A stretch of 29,078 bases of DNA, taken from the IMG/VR virus record IMGVR_UViG_3300048836_001222, positions 1 through 29,078 of that record; one strand, 5' to 3'. Of the stretch, positions 8,901 to 15,136 are shown piece by piece; the stretch's first letter is position 1; each line of letters starts with the position of its first letter. The notes beneath the pieces were generated by a model. It was given only the letters and a program-made list of their open reading frames with translations. It did no database searches and was not told the origin of the DNA. Made by a program: the position numbers and the translations under genes. The DNA comes from a virus.

Positions 8901-9922
8901 CGGACGGCCTCGAAGGAACTGGCCAACACTCGGAACGCACCTCCAAGACCGGATTCCATTTGTTCGGCGGTTCTCTTGGCGATGCCACCGGCTCCTTCGA
9001 GTTCACCTAGCAGCACTCGCGTGTCGGTGACAGTCTTGCCGATCGCCGAGGCGGCAGTGATGCCGAGCAAGCCGAACACTTCGTTGAACTTGGCGGCGCG
9101 ATCGGCGGTTCCGAGATCCTTCGTGGCTTCGGCGACTTCGCCCAACACGTCGACGAGAGGCCTTGCGTTTCCGGCTGCGTCCTTGGTGGCGACACCGAAC
9201 ACGTCTTGGAACTTTTGGGACTCGGCGGCGGAGAGCGTTAGCAAGCGTTTGAGTGCGTTACCGGCACTGCTGCCTTGGATGCCGACGTTGCCGAGCGTGC
9301 CGAGGATCGCGAGCGTTTCTTCGAGGCTCATGTTCGCGTCGGCTGCGACGGGACCTGCGTATTGCAACGCTTCTCCCAGCGACTCGACGCTATTGAAGCT
9401 TTTGTTGGCGGCGGCGGTCAGTGCGTCGGCGACTCGCGGGGCTTGGCCGGCGTCCATGTTGAATTGCCGGATCGCGGCGGCGAAGATGCCGGAGGCGAGC
9501 GTCGCGTCGGTGCCGGTCGCGCGGGCGAGATTCATCACGCTGCCGGTCATGTCTTCGATTTGTCGCGAGTCGAAACCGGCTCGACCGAGTTCGGTCATCA
9601 GGTTGGCGACCTCGACGGCCGAGAAACTGGTGGTTGCCCCGAGCTGCTTCGCCTTGGCATTGAGTCGATCAAACGCCGCGCCGGTGGCTCCTGTGACGGC
9701 GGCGACTTGGCGAATCGCGTCGTCGTACTCGGCGAACTTTTGAATGCCAGCTCCCAGTGGCGCAGCCATTGCCACGCCGAGTCCGGTTAGCTTCGTGGCC
9801 AGCATCGTGGTCGATGATGCGAACGAGCTGAGTTGTTTCTGTGCTTGGCGCAGACCTTTCACGAGCGCTGAGTTCTTCAGCGTCAGTTCGACGAAGGCGG
9901 CACCGGCACGGACTTGGGACAT
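5942..9922 (-). CDS. Tail tape measure protein
   Basis: This 1,326-aa protein is the tail length ruler. The first ~370 residues match the TP901/PhageMin_Tail type: a GRAGFDSRQIEDM segment, then FNSVESLGEALQYAGPVA, LEETLAILGTLGNVGIQG and SSAGNALKRLLTLS. The middle contains very hydrophobic Ala/Val/Gly helices, and residues ~900-1150 are charged and coiled-coil-like (Arg/Glu/Ala/Asp-rich). It contains an internal duplication: a block starting SPIGLVVAG at ~431 recurs at ~652, each followed by a kAGDI..A....W.Y unit. I start at the ATG at 9922, which begins MSQVRAGAAFVEL; a further 29 codons upstream only translate the GGAGTCTGGAGTC-type repeat. It follows the chaperone pair, the usual order. 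Confidence 0.93.
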   Translation of the reverse strand: MSQVRAGAAFVELTLKNSALVKGLRQAQKQLSSFASSTTMLATKLTGLGVAMAAPLGAGIQKFAEYDDAIRQVAAVTGATGAAFDRLNAKAKQLGATTSFSAVEVANLMTELGRAGFDSRQIEDMTGSVMNLARATGTDATLASGIFAAAIRQFNMDAGQAPRVADALTAAANKSFNSVESLGEALQYAGPVAADANMSLEETLAILGTLGNVGIQGSSAGNALKRLLTLSAAESQKFQDVFGVATKDAAGNARPLVDVLGEVAEATKDLGTADRAAKFNEVFGLLGITAASAIGKTVTDTRVLLGELEGAGGIAKRTAEQMESGLGGAFRVLASSFEAVRIAIGEALEKPIQRLTENLSSAASAITDWIGENKRAVQIAALVAVGVVAAGAALLTIGSAAAAASVAVGGLLGIFSAIGTVVGMAGTAVAALLSPIGLVVAGIAGLGIYLAKTSGLLARVSAFFKTAFAQIAVDSQAAFKSIAASLAAGDITGAAKVMWAYLRGLWKQGVAAISDTWDQLSSSLDGFAGGLLTAVGSLLRSTLAWANENRTAILTAVAGFAAMKVAAAGVGTAMIALKGITLGLSVASKTLAASWVVLKAVGTGIKAIFLGLVAVKKINIALAGVYAAVTGGLSGAFGLLTGAISAAAGAMALLFSPIGLVVAGVAALGAYFLYTSGAIGSSIEFLKGAFQKLKADTMAAFGAIANALKAGDINAAVDVLWSYIKLQWTKGTTWLSGMWAQFTAYLADAWGDAVYKLADQLIQGFGGLRAIWNATVAYLADGWTILTSAVQKGWNHTVGFLKKGFLRLHELVDIAGDVAIQIGGVLVNALAGVEGAWVETIDYLADSWAVFVGEVRKMWNSTVGFLRKAWVKLKSLFDDDINVEAEVRRIDAETNANNTAEERKRQTAIAGRAERRRQRKAEIEANRKAMQEDLQRQLDERRKSREGQDLDADFAAIDADTNQQNAAIDAERDRQLNDNAQANEQRVADTEEFTAGVRETLDDMRRQSKADAAAKRAERSLAEADRQSKVAEAEADFQAAVDKANALKPADNDQPADADSENPSVSNELAAAIAEAKASLEAAQAQAGMPATDADGNPIANDERIEKLQAGIAEMEAKAAAIAERANPNGKLKLPPAKLEDDAVALKLDREAKASIDDFAGKEVDDQSGESVTGKFDSRGLNFGSGARRIEPLALDPPVDKDKPVEIDQEPEVFVAPQLVIEAEAVEPEPNKIVEEPVAEPEPTIDEVPTDNLDSGLQQINARLIAIGQHLMKSNELLAAGSGGLDPTGERSGLGLSEDVQRAIVETAQNTRKLAERSNGRGLVFT

Positions 9923-9925
9923 GAT

Positions 9926-9968
9926 GGGAGTCTGGAGTCTTAAGTCTGGAGACTGGAGGAAGAAGAAG
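9926..9968. repeat. Dispersed GGAGTCTGGAGTC-type repeat, copy R1
   Basis: Between the chaperone-like stop (9969) and the tape-measure start lies a purine/pyrimidine-periodic stretch with GGGAGTCTGGAGTCTTAAG, followed by GTCTGGAGACTGGAGG and AAGAAGAAG. The same unit occurs at 12801-12842 and 16482-16518, and in reverse complement at 13199-13232 and 16558-16587. It is noncoding. It lies directly upstream of the tape-measure ATG on the minus strand and so forms its 5' leader. Confidence 0.8.
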
Positions 9969-10202
9969 CTAAGCCGGCGTGCCGGCTTGTGCTTTGACGA
10001 ACTTAGCACCGAGAAGGCCCGCGACTTGTTCGACGGATGCTTTGGCGGGGGCCGGTTTAGTTGTGACGCAGGGGTTGAAGTCGTCGGGCTTGAAGGGCTT
10101 GCGTCGGCGTTTGCGATCGCGATTGACTTCGGCGGTGATCCAGACGATCGTGCTTGCCAATTGCCAATCGTGTTGACGGCGGGCGTTTGCCATCCAGACC
10201 AT
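9969..10202 (-). CDS. Tail assembly chaperone-like protein, probable -1 frame product
   Basis: This ORF lies between the upstream chaperone-like gene and the tape measure. It encodes MVWMANARRQHDW, then TAEVNRDRKRRRKPFKPDDF. I recall a phage family with an L-T-L-R-Q/E-x-x-W-M-A core followed by a basic R-R-x-P-F-x-P-x-D-F stretch. Here the LTLRQ part is encoded upstream of the first ATG, in the same open frame, overlapping the end of the preceding gene in the -1 register (open from about 10441). The functional product is therefore probably a -1 frameshift extension of that gene, as in lambda G-GT. Independent start at ATG 10202, 12 nt after the upstream stop, is the alternative and gives 77 aa. 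I see no canonical X XXY YYZ heptamer. Confidence 0.65.
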   Translation of the reverse strand: MVWMANARRQHDWQLASTIVWITAEVNRDRKRRRKPFKPDDFNPCVTTKPAPAKASVEQVAGLLGAKFVKAQAGTPA

Positions 10203-10213
10203 TTGGCGGAGCG

Positions 10214-10714
10214 TTAGCGGGCCGGGATCGACGCCGAGGATGCCGGCGAGGTGACAGATTTCACGTTCAAGCCGGGCACCTCCAGATTCGCTTCGAGCTC
10301 CGCGACCATCTTGTCGGCCAGCGTCGGATCGTCCAGCTTGCGATGCAGCATCTCCATCCCGCGTGCCGTCACCTCGCGTTGATGCGTCACCGCTTTCGCG
10401 AGAAGACGGCGTTGGTCCTCCGGGAGGAAGTCCAACAACGCTTCAACAAGCGAGTTGCGTGCGTCGGTCAAGCAATCGCCTGACAAACCCGACTCGAACG
10501 CTTCCTGGTTGACGGAGTCTTTATCCGCTTGCGGCTTGCAGACCGCGAACAGGACTTCACCGAGAAGGAGGAAGTCTTGAGTCATCTGGGGGATCAGATC
10601 GCCGTCGACGGCGTCGAGCAGACGAACGCCGGTGAGCGTTTTGACGCGGCGAAGCGTGGTGTTGTCGATGTCGACGATCCAAACACGACCGTGGCGGTCA
10701 ACGAATTTTTGCAT
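10214..10714 (-). CDS. Phage tail assembly chaperone-like protein
   Basis: This 166-aa soluble protein lies between the major tail protein and the tape measure, the place of the tail assembly chaperone (lambda gpG position). It opens with FVDRHGRVWIVDID, has helical segments such as RNSLVEALLDFLPEDQR, and ends in a Ser/Pro/Ala tail. I recognise it by context and general character rather than by a strong motif. A DUF4303 gene on the opposite strand now separates it from the major tail protein gene. The region 10715-10786 in front of its ATG is AT-rich and sits between two diverging genes. Its 3' part overlaps an open -1 frame that holds the conserved part of the next gene. Confidence 0.7.
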   Translation of the reverse strand: MQKFVDRHGRVWIVDIDNTTLRRVKTLTGVRLLDAVDGDLIPQMTQDFLLLGEVLFAVCKPQADKDSVNQEAFESGLSGDCLTDARNSLVEALLDFLPEDQRRLLAKAVTHQREVTARGMEMLHRKLDDPTLADKMVAELEANLEVPGLNVKSVTSPASSASIPAR

Positions 10715-10786
10715 GGGGTTGCCGTTTACTTAGGAATATTGATTAAAATCTAAACTCGTCGGTCGCGGTGGTCTGTCCGAAGTCAA
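10715..10786. promoter_or_regulatory. AT-rich divergent intergenic region, possible promoter
   Basis: This short spacer separates the minus-strand chaperone-like gene from the plus-strand DUF4303 gene. It holds the only AT-rich run nearby (TTTACTTAGGAATATTGATT followed by AAAATC at about 10727-10750). A TTGCCG at 10723 with a TAAAAT-like box about 19 bases on could be a weak plus-strand sigma-70 promoter for the inserted gene. The match is poor. Confidence 0.25.
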
Positions 10787-10828
10787 ATGCACCCCGGCCG
10801 ACTTTCCTTGTTCGTTGAAAGGAAACAA

Positions 10829-11341
10829 TTGGACAACACCGAACTCTTAACGAAGCTCCAGAACGAATTAAGCAATGCGATTGCTTCGCACTACGCTGGC
10901 CTAACACGTGAATTCGATGACGTCTGTGGTTATGCAGTTTGTGCTCCAGCCACCTTCGAGCACGTGTTTCCTGCGTACCAGTTGAAATCGGAACTACGGG
11001 ACCGCCCAGCCGATTCATTGGGCCTCGCAACTTATTTCCCACCAGAGTGGAATTCGTTCGGCACTGTCTTCTTTACTGACGAGTTGAATTCGCTGGTGAC
11101 AGAAATCTCGAATCGCTTTTGGGGAGATGAGAGCCTCGAACCCAAAGTAGTTTATGAAGTGATATTGAAAGCAATGGTCGACCTTGAACGCGACGGCGTC
11201 TTCGGTCCACGATCGGACGATCGTTTTCTTTCAATTTGGGACATCGGTGGTGATGAATCAATGATCATTTCAACCTCCGAAGAATTAAATTCTGAAACCG
11301 TTCACTCGCGTGTGCTAGCAGCTTTTGGACGAGTCATATAG
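10829..11341 (+). CDS. DUF4303-family protein inserted against the operon
   Basis: This 170-aa protein resembles the DUF4303 family: a CGYAVCAP strand near the N-terminus, YFPPEWNSFG in the middle (family pattern near a conserved Trp), and then a long helix with LERDGVFG, SIWDIGGDES and STSEELNSE. Family members are uncharacterised; many sit in accessory islands. It is on the plus strand inside a minus-strand tail operon and is visibly more AT-rich than its neighbours, so I read it as a later insertion (a moron). The TTG start at 10829 has a good AAAGGAAA ribosome site about six bases upstream; an in-frame ATG at 10787 would add 14 residues but has no such site. It stops 13 bases before the end of the major tail protein gene, without damaging it. 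Confidence 0.75.
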   Translation: MDNTELLTKLQNELSNAIASHYAGLTREFDDVCGYAVCAPATFEHVFPAYQLKSELRDRPADSLGLATYFPPEWNSFGTVFFTDELNSLVTEISNRFWGDESLEPKVVYEVILKAMVDLERDGVFGPRSDDRFLSIWDIGGDESMIISTSEELNSETVHSRVLAAFGRVI

Positions 11342-11354
11342 GAGTCGAGGAAAC

Positions 11355-11771
11355 TTAAGTCCCACCACTGGCACCAACATTCATTCCACCACCGGTGGAT
11401 GATTGCGTCGGCTTCAGCGTCACGTCGGCCGAGACGACCTCTTCCAGGTTTTGGTTGACGTTGAAGTTCATCACTTCGCAGGTCAACGTCAGTGCTCCGC
11501 CGGCGTCGGAAATGCCGACGTCGCACGGCGTGCCGCTGCTCCACAGGCCTTGCAACATGCCGAACGATGTGTCGCCACTCTTGTTCAGAACGGTGAACTC
11601 GATCGAGGCGTCTTTGAGCGTGCCGACCGTCGCTCGCCAGCCGTTGTTGTCGCGCGTGCTCGCGTCCGCTTCAGCTTTCTCAAGCGACACGGTCAGGTCT
11701 TTGACATTTTTGATTTCGGCACCGTCAATGGTAAGGACGGCGTCGAGACCGAGGACTACTTCAGCGGACAT
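11355..11771 (-). CDS. Major tail (tube) protein
   Basis: This 138-aa protein is compact and beta-rich, as tail tube subunits are. It begins AEVVLGLDAVLTIDG and has LTVSLEKAEADASTRDNNGW, an element often seen in phage major tail proteins (the Val/Leu-x-Asp..R...W stretch). It ends in a flexible Ser/Gly tail. It lies between the gp10-like gene and the chaperone-like gene, matching the usual head-tail order: tail terminator, tube, chaperone, tape measure. No ribosome site stands out in front of the ATG. Confidence 0.82.
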   Translation of the reverse strand: MSAEVVLGLDAVLTIDGAEIKNVKDLTVSLEKAEADASTRDNNGWRATVGTLKDASIEFTVLNKSGDTSFGMLQGLWSSGTPCDVGISDAGGALTLTCEVMNFNVNQNLEEVVSADVTLKPTQSSTGGGMNVGASGGT

Positions 11772-11801
11772 ATTGGGTTGGATCCATCCTGCGTTATGAA
11801 A

Positions 11802-12356
11802 TTACTTGACGGAGTCCCGCCAGAATTTGGGGAGTTGGGCTCGATGGGTTTCGAGGGCCGGTTTCATGAACGGACGCTTGGGGTATCGCCGAGGCCTTTC
11901 GGCTCCGCGACGTTGGTTCTCTTCTTCGATCAGACGGCGGGCGCGGTTGGCTTGGGCGGCGGTTCGCAGTTCGATCCGAGCAAACTTGCCGGGGCCGATA
12001 ACGCGGATCGGTCCGTGCTGGCCGACTCGGAATCGATGCCTTTTTAGTTTGCGGCGTTTCTTGGCGATGCCGCCGAACTCGTGGAGGTTCCACAATCGGC
12101 CTGCGATCTCGTTAACGGGGCCGACGACGACGCCCGGTGTTCGTCGATCGACCTCGTAGCGGAATGATCGTCGCAGCCGGCCAGTCGGCGAACTCGGCGG
12201 GCTTCCGGGCCGCGACGGGTTCTTGCGTTTGCGGATGCTGCGATATGCCGTTTTGCGAATCGTACCGCCAGCGTGCCCGAGCGATTTGAACGACGCTTGG
12301 TCAGCCTTCTTCTTGACGCGAGCAGCATCGAGGCGGACTCGCGTCCGAATGTGCAT
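11802..12356 (-). CDS. HK97 gp10-like / phage virion morphogenesis protein
   Basis: This 184-aa strongly basic protein has many Arg and Lys residues. It has AGGTIRKTAYRSIRKRK near the N-terminus, then a Pro/Ser-rich loop with PTGRLRRSFRYEVD, then VVVGPVNEIAGRLWNLHEFGG, and ends RPFMKPALETHRAQLPKFW. The A-x-x-L-H-E-F-G-G and R-P-F-M-x-P-A-L elements are typical of gp10-like and virion-morphogenesis (minor tail/neck) proteins. I start at ATG 12356, which shares a base with the upstream stop (TGATG); a GTG one codon earlier is also possible. It follows the predicted tail terminator. Confidence 0.83.
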   Translation of the reverse strand: MHIRTRVRLDAARVKKKADQASFKSLGHAGGTIRKTAYRSIRKRKNPSRPGSPPSSPTGRLRRSFRYEVDRRTPGVVVGPVNEIAGRLWNLHEFGGIAKKRRKLKRHRFRVGQHGPIRVIGPGKFARIELRTAAQANRARRLIEEENQRRGAERPRRYPKRPFMKPALETHRAQLPKFWRDSVK

Positions 12357-12799
12357 CACTTGGCAAGTTCAAACGTGAGCGTCAGCAAGCTGGTGAACTG
12401 GTTGAACTGAGTCCAATGCTCGGTCGAGTACAACACTGCGTTCTCGACCTTGATGCAGCGGGCGGCGACGTACGAGTTGAGTCGTTTTAGCCGGAAGTAG
12501 TCGGCCAGTTCTTCGACGAACATCACCAGCGGGTCGATCTCTTTCGCGTCCCCCTTGGAGAACTTCTTTTGGATGGCGACGTCGATCGTGGCGTGGTACT
12601 TGTTGCTGACGCGATCGAGCGGCAAGTATTCGACTTCGCGAGGGACCACGGTGACCCGTAGTTCCTTCATGTCTTCAAGGTCGAAGTTGGGAACGTAAAG
12701 CCGCTGCGCCGAGAGACTCTTCTTGCTGAAGTCGCCGGCGTTGATCTCGGCCACGACGCTGTCGGCGATTTGGATGACGGTTGCAAGTGGGGCTGTCAT
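12356..12799 (-). CDS. Putative tail terminator / head-tail joining protein
   Basis: This 147-aa protein has no signal peptide or TM segment. It has an N-terminal helix (IQIADSVVAEINAGDF), a central strand LRVTVVPREVEYLPLDR, then a helix that reads VMFVEELADYF and a final strand with LLTLTFELAK. This layout (helix, V-x-V-x-P strand, long helix, Y-x-x-L-T-F strand) is like small tail terminator proteins in siphophages. The 3' end overlaps the gp10-like gene. The upstream flank (12801-12842) is repeat R2 and then the plus-strand four-helix-bundle gene, so the link to the connector gene upstream has been interrupted. Confidence 0.72.
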   Translation of the reverse strand: MTAPLATVIQIADSVVAEINAGDFSKKSLSAQRLYVPNFDLEDMKELRVTVVPREVEYLPLDRVSNKYHATIDVAIQKKFSKGDAKEIDPLVMFVEELADYFRLKRLNSYVAARCIKVENAVLYSTEHWTQFNQFTSLLTLTFELAK

Positions 12800-12800
12800 A

Positions 12801-12842
12801 AGGGAGTCTGGAGTCTTTAGACTGGAGTCCGGAGGAAGAAGA
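12801..12842. repeat. Dispersed repeat copy R2 (left flank of IVP gene)
   Basis: The stretch holds GGGAGTCTGGAGTCTTTAG followed by ACTGGAGTCCGGAGGAAGAA. Its GGAGTCCGGAGG (12825-12836) is the exact reverse complement of CCTCCGGACTCC at 13198-13209 on the other side of the four-helix-bundle gene. The GGAGGAAGAAG end also gives a strong ribosome site for that gene. Confidence 0.8.
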
Positions 12843-13196
12843 ATGAGAGATCACACAAAGCTGCGGGCGTTCGAGTTAGCCGATTCGCTGGCATTGATGA
12901 TTTACGAAATGACTCGCACGTTTCCGAAGGAAGAGCTGTTCGGTCTGACTTCGCAAATGCGACGAGCGGCCGTTTCTATTGCAAGCAACATTGTTGAAGG
13001 CTGTGCCAGGTCGTCGGAGACGGAGTTCATTCGCTTTCTTGAAATCGCGTATGGTTCCGCTCGGGAGTTGGAATATCAAGCGACTCTCGCAACCAGACTT
13101 GGATATCTTGAGAGCGAGAAAGCTGGCGAATTGGACCGCTGTAGCGTTGAAACATCAAAGGTCCTCAACGGCCTCATTCGTTCCCTCCGTCGCTGA
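12843..13196 (+). CDS. Four-helix bundle protein (23S rRNA-IVP family)
   Basis: This 117-aa protein is a typical member of the four-helix bundle/23S rRNA intervening-sequence protein family (PF05635-like). It has RDHTKLRAFELADSLALM at the start, then LTSQMRRAAVSIASNIVEGC, then RFLEIAYGSARELEYQATLA and a final VLNGLIRSLRR helix. The ATG at 12843 has a near-ideal GGAGGAAGAA ribosome site. It is the opposite way round to the late operon and flanked by inverted copies of the dispersed repeat (12801-12842 and 13199-13232). Related proteins include the accessory (Avd-type) proteins of diversity-generating retroelements, but there is no reverse transcriptase here. Its last 42 bases overlap the 3' end of the connector gene. 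Function is unknown. Confidence 0.9.
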   Translation: MRDHTKLRAFELADSLALMIYEMTRTFPKEELFGLTSQMRRAAVSIASNIVEGCARSSETEFIRFLEIAYGSARELEYQATLATRLGYLESEKAGELDRCSVETSKVLNGLIRSLRR

Positions 13197-13595
13197 AACC
13201 TCCGGACTCCCGACTACAGACTCCTGACTGACTAACTTGGTGTGGATGCGGAGTTTGATGCGAAACGGATCGCTGTATCGCCACGGCGGTTCGTTGCCGA
13301 TCGACATCAGCTCGTAAACAAAGGTGATCTCACCGTCGGTTTCGATGATGCGATCGCCGCGGCGGGGCCAGGTTCCGATGACGCTGCTGAGCAGGTCTTT
13401 CGTGTTGATCAGAAAGTCGCGAACTTGGGCGCGAGTGACGATGCCCTCGCCATCGTCTTGCTCATATTCGGACTTGCCGATCGTGGCGGGTAGCTCGACG
13501 GACAACTCGTCACGCTGGTAGGTGACCATGCGTGACGCGTGCTGGGTTAGCTTCTGAGAGAGCCACGCTTGACCACGCTGGAGCATGTCGCTCAC
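13155..13595 (-). CDS. Putative head-tail connector / stopper protein
   Basis: This 146-aa protein has the look of a small neck protein: a helical N-terminus (MLQRGQAWLSQKLTQHASRM), strand VTYQRDELSVELPATIGKSE, then RDFLINTKDLL and WPRRGDRI. The R-G-D-x-I element after a hydrophobic helix is common in head-tail stopper proteins. I start at the GTG at 13595, whose GTGA overlap matches the junction one gene upstream; ATG 13586 is the alternative. The last ~27 residues after RIHTK translate repeat R3 and the antisense of the inserted four-helix gene, so the original C-terminus was probably shorter. The gene is therefore intact but extended by an insertion. Confidence 0.72.
   Translation of the reverse strand: MSDMLQRGQAWLSQKLTQHASRMVTYQRDELSVELPATIGKSEYEQDDGEGIVTRAQVRDFLINTKDLLSSVIGTWPRRGDRIIETDGEITFVYELMSIGNEPPWRYSDPFRIKLRIHTKLVSQESVVGSPEVSATEGTNEAVEDL
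13199..13232. repeat. Dispersed repeat copy R3 (inverted, right flank of IVP gene)
   Basis: The sequence CCTCCGGACTCCCGACTACA followed by GACTCCTGACTGAC is the reverse complement type of R1/R2. It begins two bases after the four-helix-bundle stop, and it is read through as the extended tail of the connector gene on the minus strand. Confidence 0.78.
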
Positions 13596-13879
13596 GATTT
13601 GGTGGAGCGGGCGTTGGCGGCCTGCTTTGACTTCAACATCGAAGCCGCCTTCTCGCTCACCTCCTCGCGCCAAGCCTCGTCGCAACGACGTTGATATTCG
13701 CTGGCGATCGCCTCGGCTTCTTCATCGAGCTGTTGTTGGCGGGCGTTGACGGATCGCGTGTATCGGTCGACGATGTTTGGCTTGTTGGCGTCGCGGTCTC
13801 GTTGCCTTGCGGGTAGCAAAGCGATCGCGACGAGGACCAAGACGACGACGATTGCAGTTCCAAGAATCATAAGTTTCAC
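13592..13879 (-). CDS. Small N-terminal TM, coiled-coil protein (spanin-like?)
   Basis: This 95-aa protein has one TM helix near the N-terminus (ILGTAIVVVLVLVAIALL) and then a charged, helical tail: VNARQQQLDEEAEAIASEYQ, CDEAWREEVSEKAASML. An N-in TM followed by a periplasmic coiled coil is the plan of an inner-membrane spanin, but also of many other small membrane proteins. It starts at a GTG overlapping the stop of the two-TM thioredoxin-like gene (GTGA), and its stop overlaps the connector gene the same way. It forms part of a three-gene envelope block that sits between the capsid and neck genes. Role is inference. Confidence 0.65.
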   Translation of the reverse strand: MKLMILGTAIVVVLVLVAIALLPARQRDRDANKPNIVDRYTRSVNARQQQLDEEAEAIASEYQRRCDEAWREEVSEKAASMLKSKQAANARSTKS

Positions 13880-15111
13880 ATACCTCGCTTGATGAGAATG
13901 AATCCGAGCAGGATGCCGGAGACGACGATCAACGCGAGCGTCGCCAGTTCACCGGCGTTGGCCCAGATCAGTGCGTTCCGGCCGCCGGGGGTTCGGTCAA
14001 AGAGACGATCACGATTGCGGTCGCGATCACGGTCAAAGGGTCGCCACGTCGGTTCGTTGGGTTCGACCGGGCAGTAACCATCGGGACAATCTTCGGGGGC
14101 CAGTTGCAATGTCGGCGAAATTGCCGAGTCCCAGGAATAGCCGCGAGCTTTCAACGCTCCGGTCCGTTGGGCTTGTCGCGTTTGCTCGTGCAACTCGTAA
14201 CCGTGTTGAAGGTCGTCGAAGAGTTCTGCGGGGCTCGAAGGGAGCATCGCATGGCCGGCCGCGTGGATGTGTCCGCCGGTTGAGTCTTGAAACAGCACGA
14301 CGGGGAACTGGCTGGCTGGAACAATCGATTCAAAGCGAGTCCGATAGAGCTTGTTGTCTTCGGTGTAGACTTGGAACTCGCATTCGTCCTTGAGCTTTGA
14401 AAGCGACGGGTCTTTGGTGAACCACTCGATGAGCTGTTCGCTCTTCGCATCTTTGCCGACGAACAAGGCGATTTGGTATCGCTTGGGACCGGGATCCGGC
14501 GCGACGATCGGTTCGTCTTTGTTGAACGTCGGTTTGATGATGATCGGAGCGGGTGCGGTTGGTGTTGGCGTTGCCACGGGCGTAGTTGGTGCGGGCGCTG
14601 CGCCGACTGCGGGTTTGGTTGGCGTGGTTGGTTTAGCTGCCGCTGGTGCCGATGGTTTTGGTTCGGTGGGATAGGTAACTCGCGCTGGTGTCGGCTCGGT
14701 GGGGTACGTTACGCGTGTCGGGGCCGGTGTGGCCATCGGTTGCGGAGTCGGCTGGACGATCGGGATCGTCGGGACAACGCGATACGGCGTAAACGTGGGG
14801 CGTGTGACGCGGCGACAGGGCGGGCAATTGCTGCCGTACTGTTGCTTCAGTTCGCCTTGAGCCTCAAGGTTCACTTGTGTCGGTTCGGGCAGCTTCTCAA
14901 TTGATCGGCTGACTTGGGGAACGGGTGTGGCGGGAGGAACTTGCCACGTGGTGTCTTGCTGAGGCTCTGGGTTTCGATGCAGTGCGGTGAAGACCGCGCC
15001 GAGCATCACGGCGTGGAGTACAGCGACCACGATCAGTCCGACGCTAAGCCGGATCCGAATTTCATCCTTCATATTTTTCACGTTGCTCCATGCGTTGAGT
15101 AAAGATTGCAT
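13876..15111 (-). CDS. Two-TM protein with Pro-rich linker and thioredoxin-like domain
   Basis: This 411-aa protein has a TM helix at 22-44, then a CPPC motif (GSNCPPCRR), then a long Pro/Thr/Ala-rich linker with a repeated VTYPTEP unit, a thioredoxin-like domain and a final TM helix at about 389-408. The Trx-like part shows IALFVGKDA, a long helix, FQVYTEDN and ASQFPVVLFQDSTGG with a cis-Pro-like position. CPPC could be redox active, but it lies before the linker, not inside that domain. I chose ATG 15111, just after the previous stop (15137); ATG 15072 is also possible, and the 37 codons further upstream overlap the lipoprotein gene. It may anchor or couple an envelope complex. I do not recognise the family. 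Confidence 0.68.
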   Translation of the reverse strand: MQSLLNAWSNVKNMKDEIRIRLSVGLIVVAVLHAVMLGAVFTALHRNPEPQQDTTWQVPPATPVPQVSRSIEKLPEPTQVNLEAQGELKQQYGSNCPPCRRVTRPTFTPYRVVPTIPIVQPTPQPMATPAPTRVTYPTEPTPARVTYPTEPKPSAPAAAKPTTPTKPAVGAAPAPTTPVATPTPTAPAPIIIKPTFNKDEPIVAPDPGPKRYQIALFVGKDAKSEQLIEWFTKDPSLSKLKDECEFQVYTEDNKLYRTRFESIVPASQFPVVLFQDSTGGHIHAAGHAMLPSSPAELFDDLQHGYELHEQTRQAQRTGALKARGYSWDSAISPTLQLAPEDCPDGYCPVEPNEPTWRPFDRDRDRNRDRLFDRTPGGRNALIWANAGELATLALIVVSGILLGFILIKRGM

Positions 15112-15136
15112 TTGTTGGCGATTGGGTTGTGAGAGT

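Noticed and set aside
12843-13196. Diversity-generating retroelement accessory (Avd-like) gene
   Set aside because: The four-helix protein is related to Avd, but there is no reverse transcriptase, template repeat or variable repeat in the window.
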